Source of the DNA: Pseudocolwellia sp. AS88
GTDB lineage: Bacteria; Pseudomonadota; Gammaproteobacteria; Enterobacterales; Alteromonadaceae
NCBI RefSeq assembly: GCF_030551755.1
Contig: NZ_JAUPEC010000001.1
Coordinates: 124,001 to 188,000 of the forward strand
Reading direction: 5' to 3'
DNA length: 64,000 nt
The position numbers and the translations under genes were made by a program. Position 1 is the first letter of the stretch. The number at the start of each line of letters is the position of its first letter. Below are positions 55,373-63,823 of this stretch, piece after piece. The notes below the pieces were generated by a model, which saw nothing but the letters and a program-made list of their open reading frames with translations, was not told the origin of the DNA and made no database searches.

Positions 55373-56024
55373 AGTTGTGTGACTCTTTTTTAGTCACAGC
55401 AATCAATTTGCTTAGTACACAAAGCAATCTTGGTAAAGTAAAACAGCAATTCGTCAACCTCTCGGCTGTCAATCTTATTACGCCATATTGCGTAGTAAGC
55501 TGTTATAAAATCTGATTGTATTAATCTAACTATGACAATTGGTCATAGTGAATATATTTCTTTATGTTCTTCAGCATGAGTGCTGTGTAAATTTTAGTAA
55601 AGGCTTTTAGCGATGGTGTAGTGGACACGATAGTGCTTATCGTTGTGTTGTCTTTTATCTATACCTGAAAATGTTCTTTTACTAAATATTGTTACAATGG
55701 TTCTTTTGCGCTGGATAGAATGTTTATGTAGTCTCTTTAACTGGTTACATTTGTTAGATGTGTTAAATGTTACAAAAGGCCATTCATTTATTATGTCGTT
55801 TCATCCATCTAGAATGACGCATAATAAAGTAGCCGCATTTTATCTCTTACGTTTCGCTCAGAACTTCCATTTATTAGGATAGTCTTTATTTAAAATTCTA
55901 TCCTCTTTATTATCCCACTATATTGTTAGGTTTAGCAATTAAATACCTCACTTAATTCGCTTAATTATCAAATGAATTGTGATAAACTTGGCTTATTGAA
56001 AGAAAATAATAGTAAATAAATCGA
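55373..56024. other. rne/rluC divergent control region, 652 bp
   Basis: It contains the rne 5' leader and both promoters. A hairpin at 55379-55397 covers the rne ribosome binding site. Others are TACGC/GCGTA near 55480-55495 and AGGATAG (55876-55882) / CTATCCT (55898-55904). A 79-codon frame inside (55643-55882) has no binding site and is judged spurious. In E. coli the rne leader is long and folds to mediate autoregulation; the same is plausible here. Confidence 0.5.
55379..55397 (-). promoter_or_regulatory. Hairpin overlapping the rne ribosome binding site
   Basis: On the minus strand GTGACT-AAAAAAG-AGTCAC forms a perfect 6-bp stem whose loop and 3' arm contain the AAAAGAG Shine-Dalgarno sequence, about 10 bases from the rne ATG. 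Candidate target of translational autocontrol. Confidence 0.5.
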
Positions 56025-57002
56025 TTGAAAGACAATAATACGAATGAAAATGATAAACCTAAAGTTAGGTTCATCACGATTGACAGCGAAGATGCTGGTC
56101 AACGAGTTGATAATTTTTTAGTTAAAACACTGAAAGGTGTTCCTAAAAGTCATATCTATAGATTATTACGTAAAGGCGAAATTCGCGCGAATAAAAAACG
56201 TATTAAGCCTGAATATAAATTAGTTGATGAAGATATTTTACGTATAGCTCCCATCAGATTAGCTGAAAAGACTGATACAGTTTCTACACAGTTAAACATT
56301 GTTGCTAATTTAGAAAAACAAATATTGTTTGAAGATGAGCGTTTAATCGTTATTAATAAACCTTCAGGCATGGCTGTTCATGGTGGTAGTGGTTTAAGCT
56401 TTGGGTTAATTGAAGCCATGAGAGCACTTAGACCTGATGCAAGAATGTTAGAACTTGTGCATCGTCTTGATAGAGATACTTCAGGTTGCTTAGTTATTGC
56501 TAAAAAACGTTCAGCTTTAAGAAATCTTCATGAGCAGTTGCGTAATAAAACAGTTCAAAAGTTTTATCATGCTTTAGTGAAAGGCCAATGGTCTGCAAAA
56601 GTAACAAAAGTAACTGAAGGTTTAAGAAAGAACGATTTAAAATCTGGTGAACGAGTTGTTATTGTAGATAACATTAATGGTAAAGAATCAGAAACACGTT
56701 TTAAGATATTACAGCAATATCAAAATGCCACTTTAGTTAGAGCTTTTCCTGTAACAGGTAGAACACATCAAATACGTGTACATTGCCAAGTAAAAGGTCA
56801 TGCAATTGCGTGTGATGCTAAATATGGTAATGAAGCCTTTGATGAAGAAATGAAATCTATTGGCTTAAAACGCTTATTTTTACATGCTGCAAGTATAGAG
56901 TTTACACATCCGTTAAGTAACGAACGTATAAAAATAGAAGCACCATTAGACGGTGAACTACAAAAAGCTTTAAACAAGCTGGTTAAAGCTAGAGGTAATT
57001 AA
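56025..57002 (+). CDS. rluC: 23S rRNA pseudouridine synthase RluC (955/2504/2580)
   Basis: Isomerises three uridines of 23S rRNA. An S4 RNA-binding domain (about 25-85, RVDNFLVKTLKGVPKSHIYRLLRKGEIRAN) precedes the RluA-type catalytic domain with Asp149 in VHRLDRDTSGCL and a later RTHQIRVH motif. Length 325 aa. The only workable start is TTG at 56025: no in-frame ATG or GTG exists before conserved residues (RFITIDSEDAGQRVDNF), and the resulting N-terminus is close to E. coli RluC in length. The binding site is weak (AAATAAATCGA). Divergent from rne, as in relatives. Confidence 0.95.
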   Translation: MKDNNTNENDKPKVRFITIDSEDAGQRVDNFLVKTLKGVPKSHIYRLLRKGEIRANKKRIKPEYKLVDEDILRIAPIRLAEKTDTVSTQLNIVANLEKQILFEDERLIVINKPSGMAVHGGSGLSFGLIEAMRALRPDARMLELVHRLDRDTSGCLVIAKKRSALRNLHEQLRNKTVQKFYHALVKGQWSAKVTKVTEGLRKNDLKSGERVVIVDNINGKESETRFKILQQYQNATLVRAFPVTGRTHQIRVHCQVKGHAIACDAKYGNEAFDEEMKSIGLKRLFLHAASIEFTHPLSNERIKIEAPLDGELQKALNKLVKARGN

Positions 57003-57090
57003 CCAGAACTCGGGATAATTTTTTTGTAAATTAAAACTTTATCCTTTAGTTAGCTTATTACAAAATTAGACTTGTTGTTGAATATACAAA

Positions 57091-57117
57091 GCCATTTATC
57101 AGTTAAAGATAAATGGC
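57091..57117. terminator. Hairpin between rluC and maf (convergent)
   Basis: Perfect 10-bp stem GCCATTTATC (57091-57100) / GATAAATGGC (57108-57117). T-tails are weak on both strands (ATTTCTGCTTTTA on plus). Confidence 0.6.
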
Positions 57118-57158
57118 ATTTCTGCTTTTATTCATTGTTTTAATAGAGAAGGGGATAA

Positions 57159-57761
57159 CTATCCATTAGTTGGCTGTTCTTTTAAAACATCAAAATCATG
57201 CTGCTTAAGTAAGCTGATTAGTTTGATTAAAGGCAAACCGATAAGTGAGTTCGGATCTTCACCTTCTAAATTTTTAAATAAACAAATACCTAAACCTTCA
57301 CTTTTAAAACTTCCTGCACAGTTGTATGGCTCTTCTGCTTTTATATAGCTGATAATTTCATTTTGCGTTAATACATTAAAATGAACAGTAAAAGGTTCAA
57401 CTAATGACGTGACTTTATTTGTACTAGAATCTAAAACACACAGGCCAGTATAAAAGGTAACTGCTTTACCACTAAACTTAGTTAGTTGTTTTACAGCATT
57501 CTCAAAGTTATGAGGTTTACCTAGAATTTCTCCTTCACATAAAGCAACCTGATCAGACCCTATAATAAGTGCATTAGAGAAACTTGTGATTGCTTGTGCT
57601 TTTTCTATCGCTAATCTTTCAACAAGCTTTATAGGTGTTTCACCTTCATGCGCTGTTTCATCTATATTAGGTTTTGCACACTCGAAAGGAATATTCAATT
57701 TCTCTAATAATGCCTTTCGAAAAGGAGATGTTGAGCCTAATACTATTGTTCTAGAAGCCAT
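57159..57761 (-). CDS. yceF: Maf-family nucleotide pyrophosphatase (YceF)
   Basis: House-cleaning enzyme hydrolysing non-canonical nucleoside triphosphates; the YceF subgroup prefers m7GTP. The 200-aa protein has the N-terminal LGSTSPFRKALLEKL motif, NIDETAHEGETP, GSDQVALCEGEILGKPHNFENA and the CAGSFKSEGLG region, all characteristic of Maf/YceF. The start at 57761 follows AGAGAAAAGCTA. It is divergent from yceD, next to rluC: the usual rluC-yceF-yceD-rpmF neighbourhood, which supports YceF rather than the YhdE type. Confidence 0.94.
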   Translation of the reverse strand: MASRTIVLGSTSPFRKALLEKLNIPFECAKPNIDETAHEGETPIKLVERLAIEKAQAITSFSNALIIGSDQVALCEGEILGKPHNFENAVKQLTKFSGKAVTFYTGLCVLDSSTNKVTSLVEPFTVHFNVLTQNEIISYIKAEEPYNCAGSFKSEGLGICLFKNLEGEDPNSLIGLPLIKLISLLKQHDFDVLKEQPTNG

Positions 57762-57878
57762 TAGCTTTTCTCTAAATAATTAAGTTATTGTTAATATAGA
57801 GGCAATATTTACTTTTTAAAGCAATTATTGTAATTTTCTTTTGACACATCAGCCTCAGGGCATTATTATGCGCGCCTT

Positions 57879-58391
57879 ATGAAGAATCTTAAACTCCCGA
57901 TAACGATAGACCCATTTAAAAGTTCCCAGCGCAGGTTGGAGTGTGAAGGTGTGTTTAAATTATCAGGAATGAACAGATTGCTTGCTGTTTGCGAACCTAG
58001 CAGTGAGCAAGTTCAAGCTAAGTTTAATTTTGATTTGGATGAACGCGGACTGAATGTACTTTCAGGTGTCGGTTCAGCATTAGTTAAACTTACTTGTCAG
58101 CGATGCACTGAAGCGTTTGAACACGAGTTAAAAGCAGATTTTGTTTTTAGTCCCGTTAAAAACCAAGATGCTATTGCTGAATTGCCGTCATATTATGACG
58201 CAATAGAATTAGATGAGAATGGTGAAGTTAATTTACTTGAATTATTAGAAGAGGAGTTCTTACTCTCTATTCCATTAATTCCCAGACATGAACCGAAAGA
58301 CTGTTTAGCTCCGGCTGATAGTGTTTGGGGTGAATTGCCTGAAGAGTTAGAAAAACCAAATCCATTTGATGTATTAAAAAAACTTAAATAG
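57879..58391 (+). CDS. yceD: YceD family protein (23S rRNA accumulation / DUF177)
   Basis: A 170-aa DUF177 protein linked to rRNA accumulation in bacteria and plants. Typical segments are LPITIDPFKSSQRRLECEG near the start, LTCQRCTEAFEHEL with the CxxC pair (about 70-83), EEEFLLSIPLIPRHE and a C-terminal NPFDVLKKLK. The start at 57879 has no strong binding site. rpmF starts 42 bases downstream in the same operon, with a 6-bp hairpin GTTGAA (58391-58396) / TTCAAC (58401-58406) between them. Confidence 0.94.
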   Translation: MKNLKLPITIDPFKSSQRRLECEGVFKLSGMNRLLAVCEPSSEQVQAKFNFDLDERGLNVLSGVGSALVKLTCQRCTEAFEHELKADFVFSPVKNQDAIAELPSYYDAIELDENGEVNLLELLEEEFLLSIPLIPRHEPKDCLAPADSVWGELPEELEKPNPFDVLKKLK

Positions 58392-58433
58392 TTGAATTTA
58401 TTCAACTCAACAACCGAATTTTAGGAGTAGGTA

Positions 58434-58604
58434 ATGGCAGTTCAAAAGAGCAAGAAGTCTCGTTCAAGACGTGGCATGCGCCGTTCACATGATGCTTTAA
58501 CCACTGAAAACTTATCAGTAGATCCAGTTTCAGGTGAAACGCATCGTCGTCATCACGTAACAGCAGATGGCTTTTACAAAGGCGTAAAAGTAATTAACAA
58601 ATAG
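58434..58604 (+). CDS. rpmF: 50S ribosomal protein L32
   Basis: The 56-aa basic protein ([18 protein letters not shown]..., [18 protein letters not shown]) is full-length L32 of the zinc-free type (no cysteines). The ATG at 58434 follows TAGGAGTAGGTA, the strongest binding site in the area. It lies between yceD and plsX as in most gammaproteobacteria, linking ribosome and lipid synthesis genes. Confidence 0.98.
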   Translation: MAVQKSKKSRSRRGMRRSHDALTTENLSVDPVSGETHRRHHVTADGFYKGVKVINK

Positions 58605-58737
58605 TTTTAAACTATATTGTTATCAAAAATCACTATTTATATTTAGCTGATATTTTGGAATGTTCTAGTGTTTCTAACTTTTCCATATAAAAAGTAATGA
58701 GTACTCTAATGTTTAAACTAAACAAAATAACTAATTT

Positions 58738-59769
58738 ATGAATAGTGATTTTAATCTAACTATATCGTTAGATATTATGGGGGGCGATAAAGGCCCCTTA
58801 ATAACTATTCCTGCTGCAATTATGGCTATTGAAAAAATGCCTAATTTGCATCTTATACTTTGCGGTGATGAATCCTTCATTACACAAGAACTCACTAAAC
58901 TTCATCAAAAAGATAATCCTCAACTTTCTATTTGTCATTCAACTGAAACTGTTGCAATGGACGAACTACCTGCAAGCGCTTTAAAAAACAAAAAAGACTC
59001 ATCAATGCGTAAAGCGATTGATCTTGTTAAAAGCAATAAGTCTCAAGCTTGTGTTAGTGCCGGAAATACAGGAGCCTTGTTTGCAACAGCTCATTATGTA
59101 TTGAAAATGCTCCCAGGTGTTGAACGTCCAGCGCTAATCTCTGCTTTACCTACTCATGACGAGAATAAACACGTTTTTATGTTAGATCTTGGGGCAAATG
59201 TTTTTTGCGATTCAAACGTGCTTTATCAATTCGCTATTATGGGCTCTGTTTTAGCTGAAGAAGTTGATGGGATAGAAAGTCCTAAAGTTGCATTACTTAA
59301 TATGGGTACCGAAAATATTAAAGGTAGTGATCATATTAAATATACTGCAGCTCAACTAACCAATAATCCTCATATCAATTATATTGGTTTTGTTGAAGGT
59401 AATGATATTTTGTCCAATAAAGCTGACGTTATCGTGTGCGACGGTTTTGTTGGTAATGTTGCACTTAAAACATGTGAAGGTGTGGCGTTAATGGTTTATA
59501 GCAAATTTAAAACTGTATTATCTAAGCGTTTATTAACACGTCTGCTAGGAAAGTTTTTTGCATCAACGATTAAAAAGTTATTTAAGTCACTGAACCCTGA
59601 CCAGTATAACGGTGCAAGTCTGATAGGATTACGCGGTATTGTGGTTAAAAGCCATGGTAATGCAAGTTCATTGGCTTTTTTGGCTGCTATTATGGAAGCG
59701 GCTAGAGAAGTGGAACGACAAGTTCCAGACAAAATTAAGAAAAAACTTGAGCAAAGTTTAGCTGATTAA
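58738..59769 (+). CDS. plsX: Phosphate acyltransferase PlsX
   Basis: Makes acyl-phosphate from acyl-ACP for phosphatidic acid synthesis. The 343-aa protein shows [17 protein letters not shown] (about 11-28), [24 protein letters not shown] and [17 protein letters not shown]. The start at 58738 is set by similarity of [12 protein letters not shown] to family N-termini; the binding site is poor. fabD follows after 49 bases, so fabH, normally between them, is missing. Confidence 0.97.
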   Translation: MNSDFNLTISLDIMGGDKGPLITIPAAIMAIEKMPNLHLILCGDESFITQELTKLHQKDNPQLSICHSTETVAMDELPASALKNKKDSSMRKAIDLVKSNKSQACVSAGNTGALFATAHYVLKMLPGVERPALISALPTHDENKHVFMLDLGANVFCDSNVLYQFAIMGSVLAEEVDGIESPKVALLNMGTENIKGSDHIKYTAAQLTNNPHINYIGFVEGNDILSNKADVIVCDGFVGNVALKTCEGVALMVYSKFKTVLSKRLLTRLLGKFFASTIKKLFKSLNPDQYNGASLIGLRGIVVKSHGNASSLAFLAAIMEAAREVERQVPDKIKKKLEQSLAD

Positions 59770-59818
59770 TTTTAGATAAAACAACAACATTCAAATAGAA
59801 CATAAATAGGTATTAATA

Positions 59819-60754
59819 ATGCAAAATAATTTGGCGTTTGTTTTCCCAGGACAAGGATCTCAAGCTGTATCTATGCTTGCAGATTTTTCAGAAGAAAGCG
59901 TTGTACAAGAAACCTTTAAAGAAGCATCTGATGCATTAGGTTATGATGTATGGCAACTTGTTTCTGAAGGACCAGCTGAAAAATTAAATCAAACAAATTT
60001 TACTCAGCCAGCTTTATTAACAGCTAGTGTTGCTTTATGGCGATTACTTGCTGCAAAGACAGAAATAAAACCGTCTACATTAGCGGGTCACAGCTTAGGT
60101 GAATACTCTGCTTTAGTGTGTGCTGATATTATTAGTCTTAGCGATGCTGTTAAACTTGTACAGAAACGTGGCGAATTAATGCAAACATCTGTTCCTGAAG
60201 GCGTTGGTGCTATGGCTGCTGTTATTGGCTTAGCTGATGACTCTATTATTGCTGCATGTGAACAGGCGCAAGAAAATGAAGTGGTTTCTGCTGTTAACTT
60301 TAATTCACCAGGGCAAGTTGTTATTGCTGGTAATAAAGCTGCAGTAGAGCGTGCAGGTGTTTTATGTAAAGAAGCGGGTGCTAAACGCGTTTTACCTTTA
60401 CCTGTTAGTGTTCCGTCTCATTGTGCATTAATGGAAAGTGCAGCCGAAGAATTGGCTAAAGAGCTCGATAAAATTACATTTAATACACCAACTATTCCAG
60501 TCATTAATAATGTTGATGTAGCTATTGAAACTTCAGAAGCAAGTATTAAAAATGCATTGGTAAGACAGTTGTATTCTCCAGTACGTTGGACAGAAACTAT
60601 TGAATTATTAGCAAAAAATGGTTGTACACAAGTTTTAGAAATAGGCCCAGGTAAAGTATTACAAGGCTTATTAAAAAGGATTGATAAATCAATTTCATGT
60701 GAATCGGTTAATGATAATGCTTCATTAACTAAAGCATTAGAATTAATTAAGTAA
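59819..60754 (+). CDS. fabD: Malonyl-CoA:ACP transacylase
   Basis: Transfers malonyl from CoA to ACP for chain extension. The 311-aa protein has the PGQGSQ motif (10-15), nucleophile Ser92 in AGHSLGEYSAL, and His in PVSVPSHCALM. The start at 59819 follows AGGTATTAATA. fabG follows after nine bases, so they are co-transcribed. Confidence 0.98.
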   Translation: MQNNLAFVFPGQGSQAVSMLADFSEESVVQETFKEASDALGYDVWQLVSEGPAEKLNQTNFTQPALLTASVALWRLLAAKTEIKPSTLAGHSLGEYSALVCADIISLSDAVKLVQKRGELMQTSVPEGVGAMAAVIGLADDSIIAACEQAQENEVVSAVNFNSPGQVVIAGNKAAVERAGVLCKEAGAKRVLPLPVSVPSHCALMESAAEELAKELDKITFNTPTIPVINNVDVAIETSEASIKNALVRQLYSPVRWTETIELLAKNGCTQVLEIGPGKVLQGLLKRIDKSISCESVNDNASLTKALELIK

Positions 60755-60763
60755 GGTTTAAAT

Positions 60764-61498
60764 ATGTTTTCATTAGAAGGTAAAGTTGTTTTAGTTACAG
60801 GTGCTAGCCGTGGTATTGGCAAAGCGATTGCAACTCAATTAAAAAACTTAGGTGCAACCGTTGTTGGTACTGCAACTTCAGAAAGTGGTGCTGATAAAAT
60901 CAGTGAGTACTTAGGCGAAGGTAATGGCATGGTATTGAACGTAACAGATAACGATTCTATTGCTGCTTTATTTGATGCAATTAAAGAAAAATATGTTGCG
61001 GTAGATGTACTTGTTAATAATGCAGGTATAACTAAAGATAACATCTTTATGCGAATGAAAGATGAAGAATGGCAAGATATTATCGATACTAACCTTTCAT
61101 CAGTATTTAAGCTTAGTAAGGCTGCAATTCGTCCTATGATGAAGAAACGTAATGGTAGAATCATTAACATTGGTTCTGTTGTTGGTAGTATGGGGAATGC
61201 AGGGCAAGTTAACTATTCAACAGCTAAAGCTGGTTTATTAGGTTTTACTAAATCTTTAGCAAGAGAAGTTGCCTCTCGAGGCATAACTGTTAATACAGTT
61301 GCTCCTGGTTTTATCGATACAGACATGACACAAACCTTAACAGATGAACAAAAAGAAGGCATTTTTTCACAAGTTCCTGCAAACCGTTTAGGAAAACCTG
61401 ACGAAATAGCAAGTGCTGTTGCCTTTTTAGCATCAGATAATGCAGCATATATTACTGGTGAAACATTGCACGTTAATGGTGGTATGTACATGTTATAG
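60764..61498 (+). CDS. fabG: 3-oxoacyl-ACP reductase FabG
   Basis: NADPH-dependent ketoacyl-ACP reductase of the SDR family. The 244-aa protein has the cofactor motif VTGASRGIGKAIA (about 10-22), NNAGIT, catalytic Ser in INIGSVVGSMGN, Tyr/Lys in NYSTAKAG and the PGFIDTDMT loop. The start at 60764 follows TAAGGTTTAAAT. acpP is 152 bases downstream and probably has its own promoter as well, as is usual. Confidence 0.98.
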   Translation: MFSLEGKVVLVTGASRGIGKAIATQLKNLGATVVGTATSESGADKISEYLGEGNGMVLNVTDNDSIAALFDAIKEKYVAVDVLVNNAGITKDNIFMRMKDEEWQDIIDTNLSSVFKLSKAAIRPMMKKRNGRIINIGSVVGSMGNAGQVNYSTAKAGLLGFTKSLAREVASRGITVNTVAPGFIDTDMTQTLTDEQKEGIFSQVPANRLGKPDEIASAVAFLASDNAAYITGETLHVNGGMYML

Positions 61499-61650
61499 TT
61501 GATTTTATAAATTATAAAATCTAATATGTTCATACAATAGCAACAGGTTTGACCAGTAATAAAAATAAAATTAGTTACTTGCAAGCTAAGCTTTTGACGA
61601 ATACACTACATACAATTTGAAAAATAGCATTTTCTAGTAAAGGAAAAAAA

Positions 61651-61884
61651 ATGAGTACTATCGAAGAACGCGTAAAAAAAATCACTATAGAGCAGTTAGG
61701 TGTAAGTGAAGCAGAAGTTAAAACTGAATCTTCATTTGTTGATGATTTAGGTGCTGACTCACTTGACACTGTAGAATTAGTTATGGCGTTAGAAGAAGAA
61801 TTTGATACTGAAATTCCTGACGAAGAAGCAGAAAAAATCACTACAGTTCAAGCAGCTATTGATTACGTTAACGCTAATCAGTAA
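61651..61884 (+). CDS. acpP: Acyl carrier protein
   Basis: A 77-aa acidic four-helix carrier. The phosphopantetheine attachment is Ser37 in [20 protein letters not shown]. The start at 61651 follows a strong AAAGGAAAAAAA. It lies between fabG and fabF in the standard order. Confidence 0.99.
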   Translation: MSTIEERVKKITIEQLGVSEAEVKTESSFVDDLGADSLDTVELVMALEEEFDTEIPDEEAEKITTVQAAIDYVNANQ

Positions 61885-61897
61885 TTGTTAATATATT

Positions 61898-61930
61898 TAG
61901 GGCGGTTTATACACCGCCTTAAATATTTTT
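61898..61930 (+). terminator. Terminator after acpP
   Basis: Stem GGCGGT (61901-61906) / ACCGCC (61913-61918), extended by a G-U and A-U pair, then a TTAAATATTTTT tail. Probably attenuates read-through to fabF, allowing excess ACP. Confidence 0.65.
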
Positions 61931-62014
61931 AAATCAGTGTTCGTAATCTCATAGATTCATCATTTACGAATAACCCCCTTTCAAAATTCTTTTCTATCGG
62001 AGGCAACTCATCCT

Positions 62015-63247
62015 ATGCGGCGTGTTGTAGTTACCGGTCTTGGTATGTTAAGCCCTTTGGGTAACAATCCAGAAACAACTTGGCAAAATTTACTACTTGG
62101 TAAAAGTGGTATTAGCGATATTCAACATTTCGACACAACTGAATATACGACTAAGTTTGCAGGATTGATCAAAGATTTTAGTGCTGAAGACTATATGGCT
62201 CGTAAAGAAGCCAAAAAAATGGATCTCTTTATTCAATATGGCGTAGCTGCAGGTGTGCAAGCAATTAAAGATTCAGGTTTAGAAATAACTGATGAAAATG
62301 CTACACGTGTAGGTGTTGCTGTTGGTGCTGGTATTGGTGGTTTAGGGCTTATTGAAGAGAATTTCGAGAAAATGCTTAAAACAAGCCCTCGAAAACTATC
62401 TCCTTTCTTTGTGCCTTCTACAATCATTAATATGATTGCAGGTCATTTATCTATTATGCATGGTCTGAAAGGTCCTAATATTTCAATTGTTACTGCTTGT
62501 ACAAGTGGTGTGCATAATATTGGTCATGCAGCTCGAATGATAGCTTACGGCGATGCTGATGCTATGCTTGCTGGCGGTGCAGAAAAAGCTTCAACCCAAA
62601 TGGGGATGGGCGGATTCGGTGCAGCAAGAGCGTTATCTACACGTAATGATGATCCTCAAGCAGCTTCAAGACCTTGGGATAAAGATCGAGACGGTTTTGT
62701 ATTAGGCGATGGTGCTGGTGTTATTATGCTTGAAGAGTATGAACAAGCTAAAGCACGTGGCGCCAACATATATGCTGAATTAGTAGGTTTTGGTATGAGT
62801 GGTGATGCTTATCATATGACATCTCCTCCTGCTGATGGTGCTGGTGGTGCTTTAGCAATGGGTAATGCAATTAATGATGCGAAAGTTGATGTATCAAAAA
62901 TTGGTTATATCAATGCTCATGGTACTTCTACTCCTGCAGGTGATATTGCTGAAACCAATGCGGTTAAGTCGGTTTTTGGACAACATGCTGATAAAGTAAT
63001 GATGGGGTCAACTAAATCGATGACAGGGCACTTATTAGGTGCTGCTGGAGCGGTTGAAGCAATATTCAGTATTCAAGCTTTAGTTAATAATGCTGTTCCA
63101 CCGACAATTAATTTAAACAACCCTGATGAAGGGTGTGATTTAGATTATATTGCGAATACTGCTAGAGATGTATCTTTAGAATATACTTTATGTAATTCGT
63201 TTGGTTTTGGCGGAACAAACGGTTCATTGATTTTCAAAAAAATGTAA
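62015..63247 (+). CDS. fabF: 3-oxoacyl-ACP synthase II (KAS II)
   Basis: Chain-elongating condensing enzyme. The 410-aa protein has the Cys-His-His triad: [10 protein letters not shown] (Cys about 163), [11 protein letters not shown] and [15 protein letters not shown]. The N-terminal [15 protein letters not shown] and C-terminal [14 protein letters not shown] are typical of FabF; the TACTSG context and Cys-His-His layout fit FabF and not FabH. The start at 62015 follows GGAGGCAACTCATCCT. Confidence 0.98.
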   Translation: MRRVVVTGLGMLSPLGNNPETTWQNLLLGKSGISDIQHFDTTEYTTKFAGLIKDFSAEDYMARKEAKKMDLFIQYGVAAGVQAIKDSGLEITDENATRVGVAVGAGIGGLGLIEENFEKMLKTSPRKLSPFFVPSTIINMIAGHLSIMHGLKGPNISIVTACTSGVHNIGHAARMIAYGDADAMLAGGAEKASTQMGMGGFGAARALSTRNDDPQAASRPWDKDRDGFVLGDGAGVIMLEEYEQAKARGANIYAELVGFGMSGDAYHMTSPPADGAGGALAMGNAINDAKVDVSKIGYINAHGTSTPAGDIAETNAVKSVFGQHADKVMMGSTKSMTGHLLGAAGAVEAIFSIQALVNNAVPPTINLNNPDEGCDLDYIANTARDVSLEYTLCNSFGFGGTNGSLIFKKM

Positions 63248-63297
63248 ATTGATGTAGCGTAGTATTAAGTGTGATTAACGCTTAAGTCAAAAACAAT

Positions 63298-63340
63298 AAA
63301 ACCTGAATATTTGTTTACAATTATTCAGGTTTTTTATTTT
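63298..63340 (+). terminator. Terminator after fabF
   Basis: Perfect 12-bp stem AAAACCTGAATA (63298-63309) / TATTCAGGTTTT (63322-63333) with further T residues and TATTTT. Confidence 0.93.
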
Positions 63341-63390
63341 ACGCCATTTAATTTTAGCGCTCCAATTCAACTAAACCTATTTTTAGTGTT

Positions 63391-63753
63391 ATACCAAACG
63401 GATTAATTTATTGAGCAACTTAGAGCTACATTAGCAAGCTTAGAACAAGCAAAATTGATTAAACATAGTTATTCTATATTTTTTTAATTTTGTGATGTTA
63501 TCAGTTTGCTAATGAGCTCCCCAAGGGCGAGAATTTAAAGGCTTATATGCCGCGTTATTGATTTTGACAAGGTTCCTACATGGATGTAGGACATTAGGGT
63601 AACGCAGGAGCAGTTACCGAGAATAACCATTCTCTTCAATCAATGCCTCGCCTACATGGAGGTAGGTGCTTAGGTTCAGTCTGGAACTATGAACCTGTGC
63701 CTCTAAGCCTTTAAATTCTCGCTAAGTGAGCAATAAATTAATCCGTTTGGTAT
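63391..63753. repeat. Structured palindromic repeat element (MITE-like), 363 bp
   Basis: The terminal 23-bp inverted repeats are perfect: ATACCAAACGGATTAATTTA... at 63391-63413 against its complement at 63731-63753, flanked by TTA on both sides. A second pair of perfect 19-bp arms (GCGAGAATTTAAAGGCTTA, 63527-63545; complement 63704-63722) nests inside. A side arm pairs 63423-63439 with 63504-63518. The core holds at least five more hairpins. It has no coding capacity and lies between the fabF terminator and pabC. Copy number elsewhere cannot be seen, but the form is that of a dispersed non-autonomous element. Confidence 0.8.
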
Positions 63754-63823
63754 TATTAATTTCTAATAAATAATAAACTACACCCTTTATCTATATTCGA
63801 CCAAGCTAAGTGTTTAAATAACT

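Noticed and set aside
55643-55882. 79-codon open frame in the rne/rluC spacer
   Set aside because: No ribosome binding site, composition unlike neighbouring genes, and it overlaps the presumed rne leader and promoter; no recognisable family.
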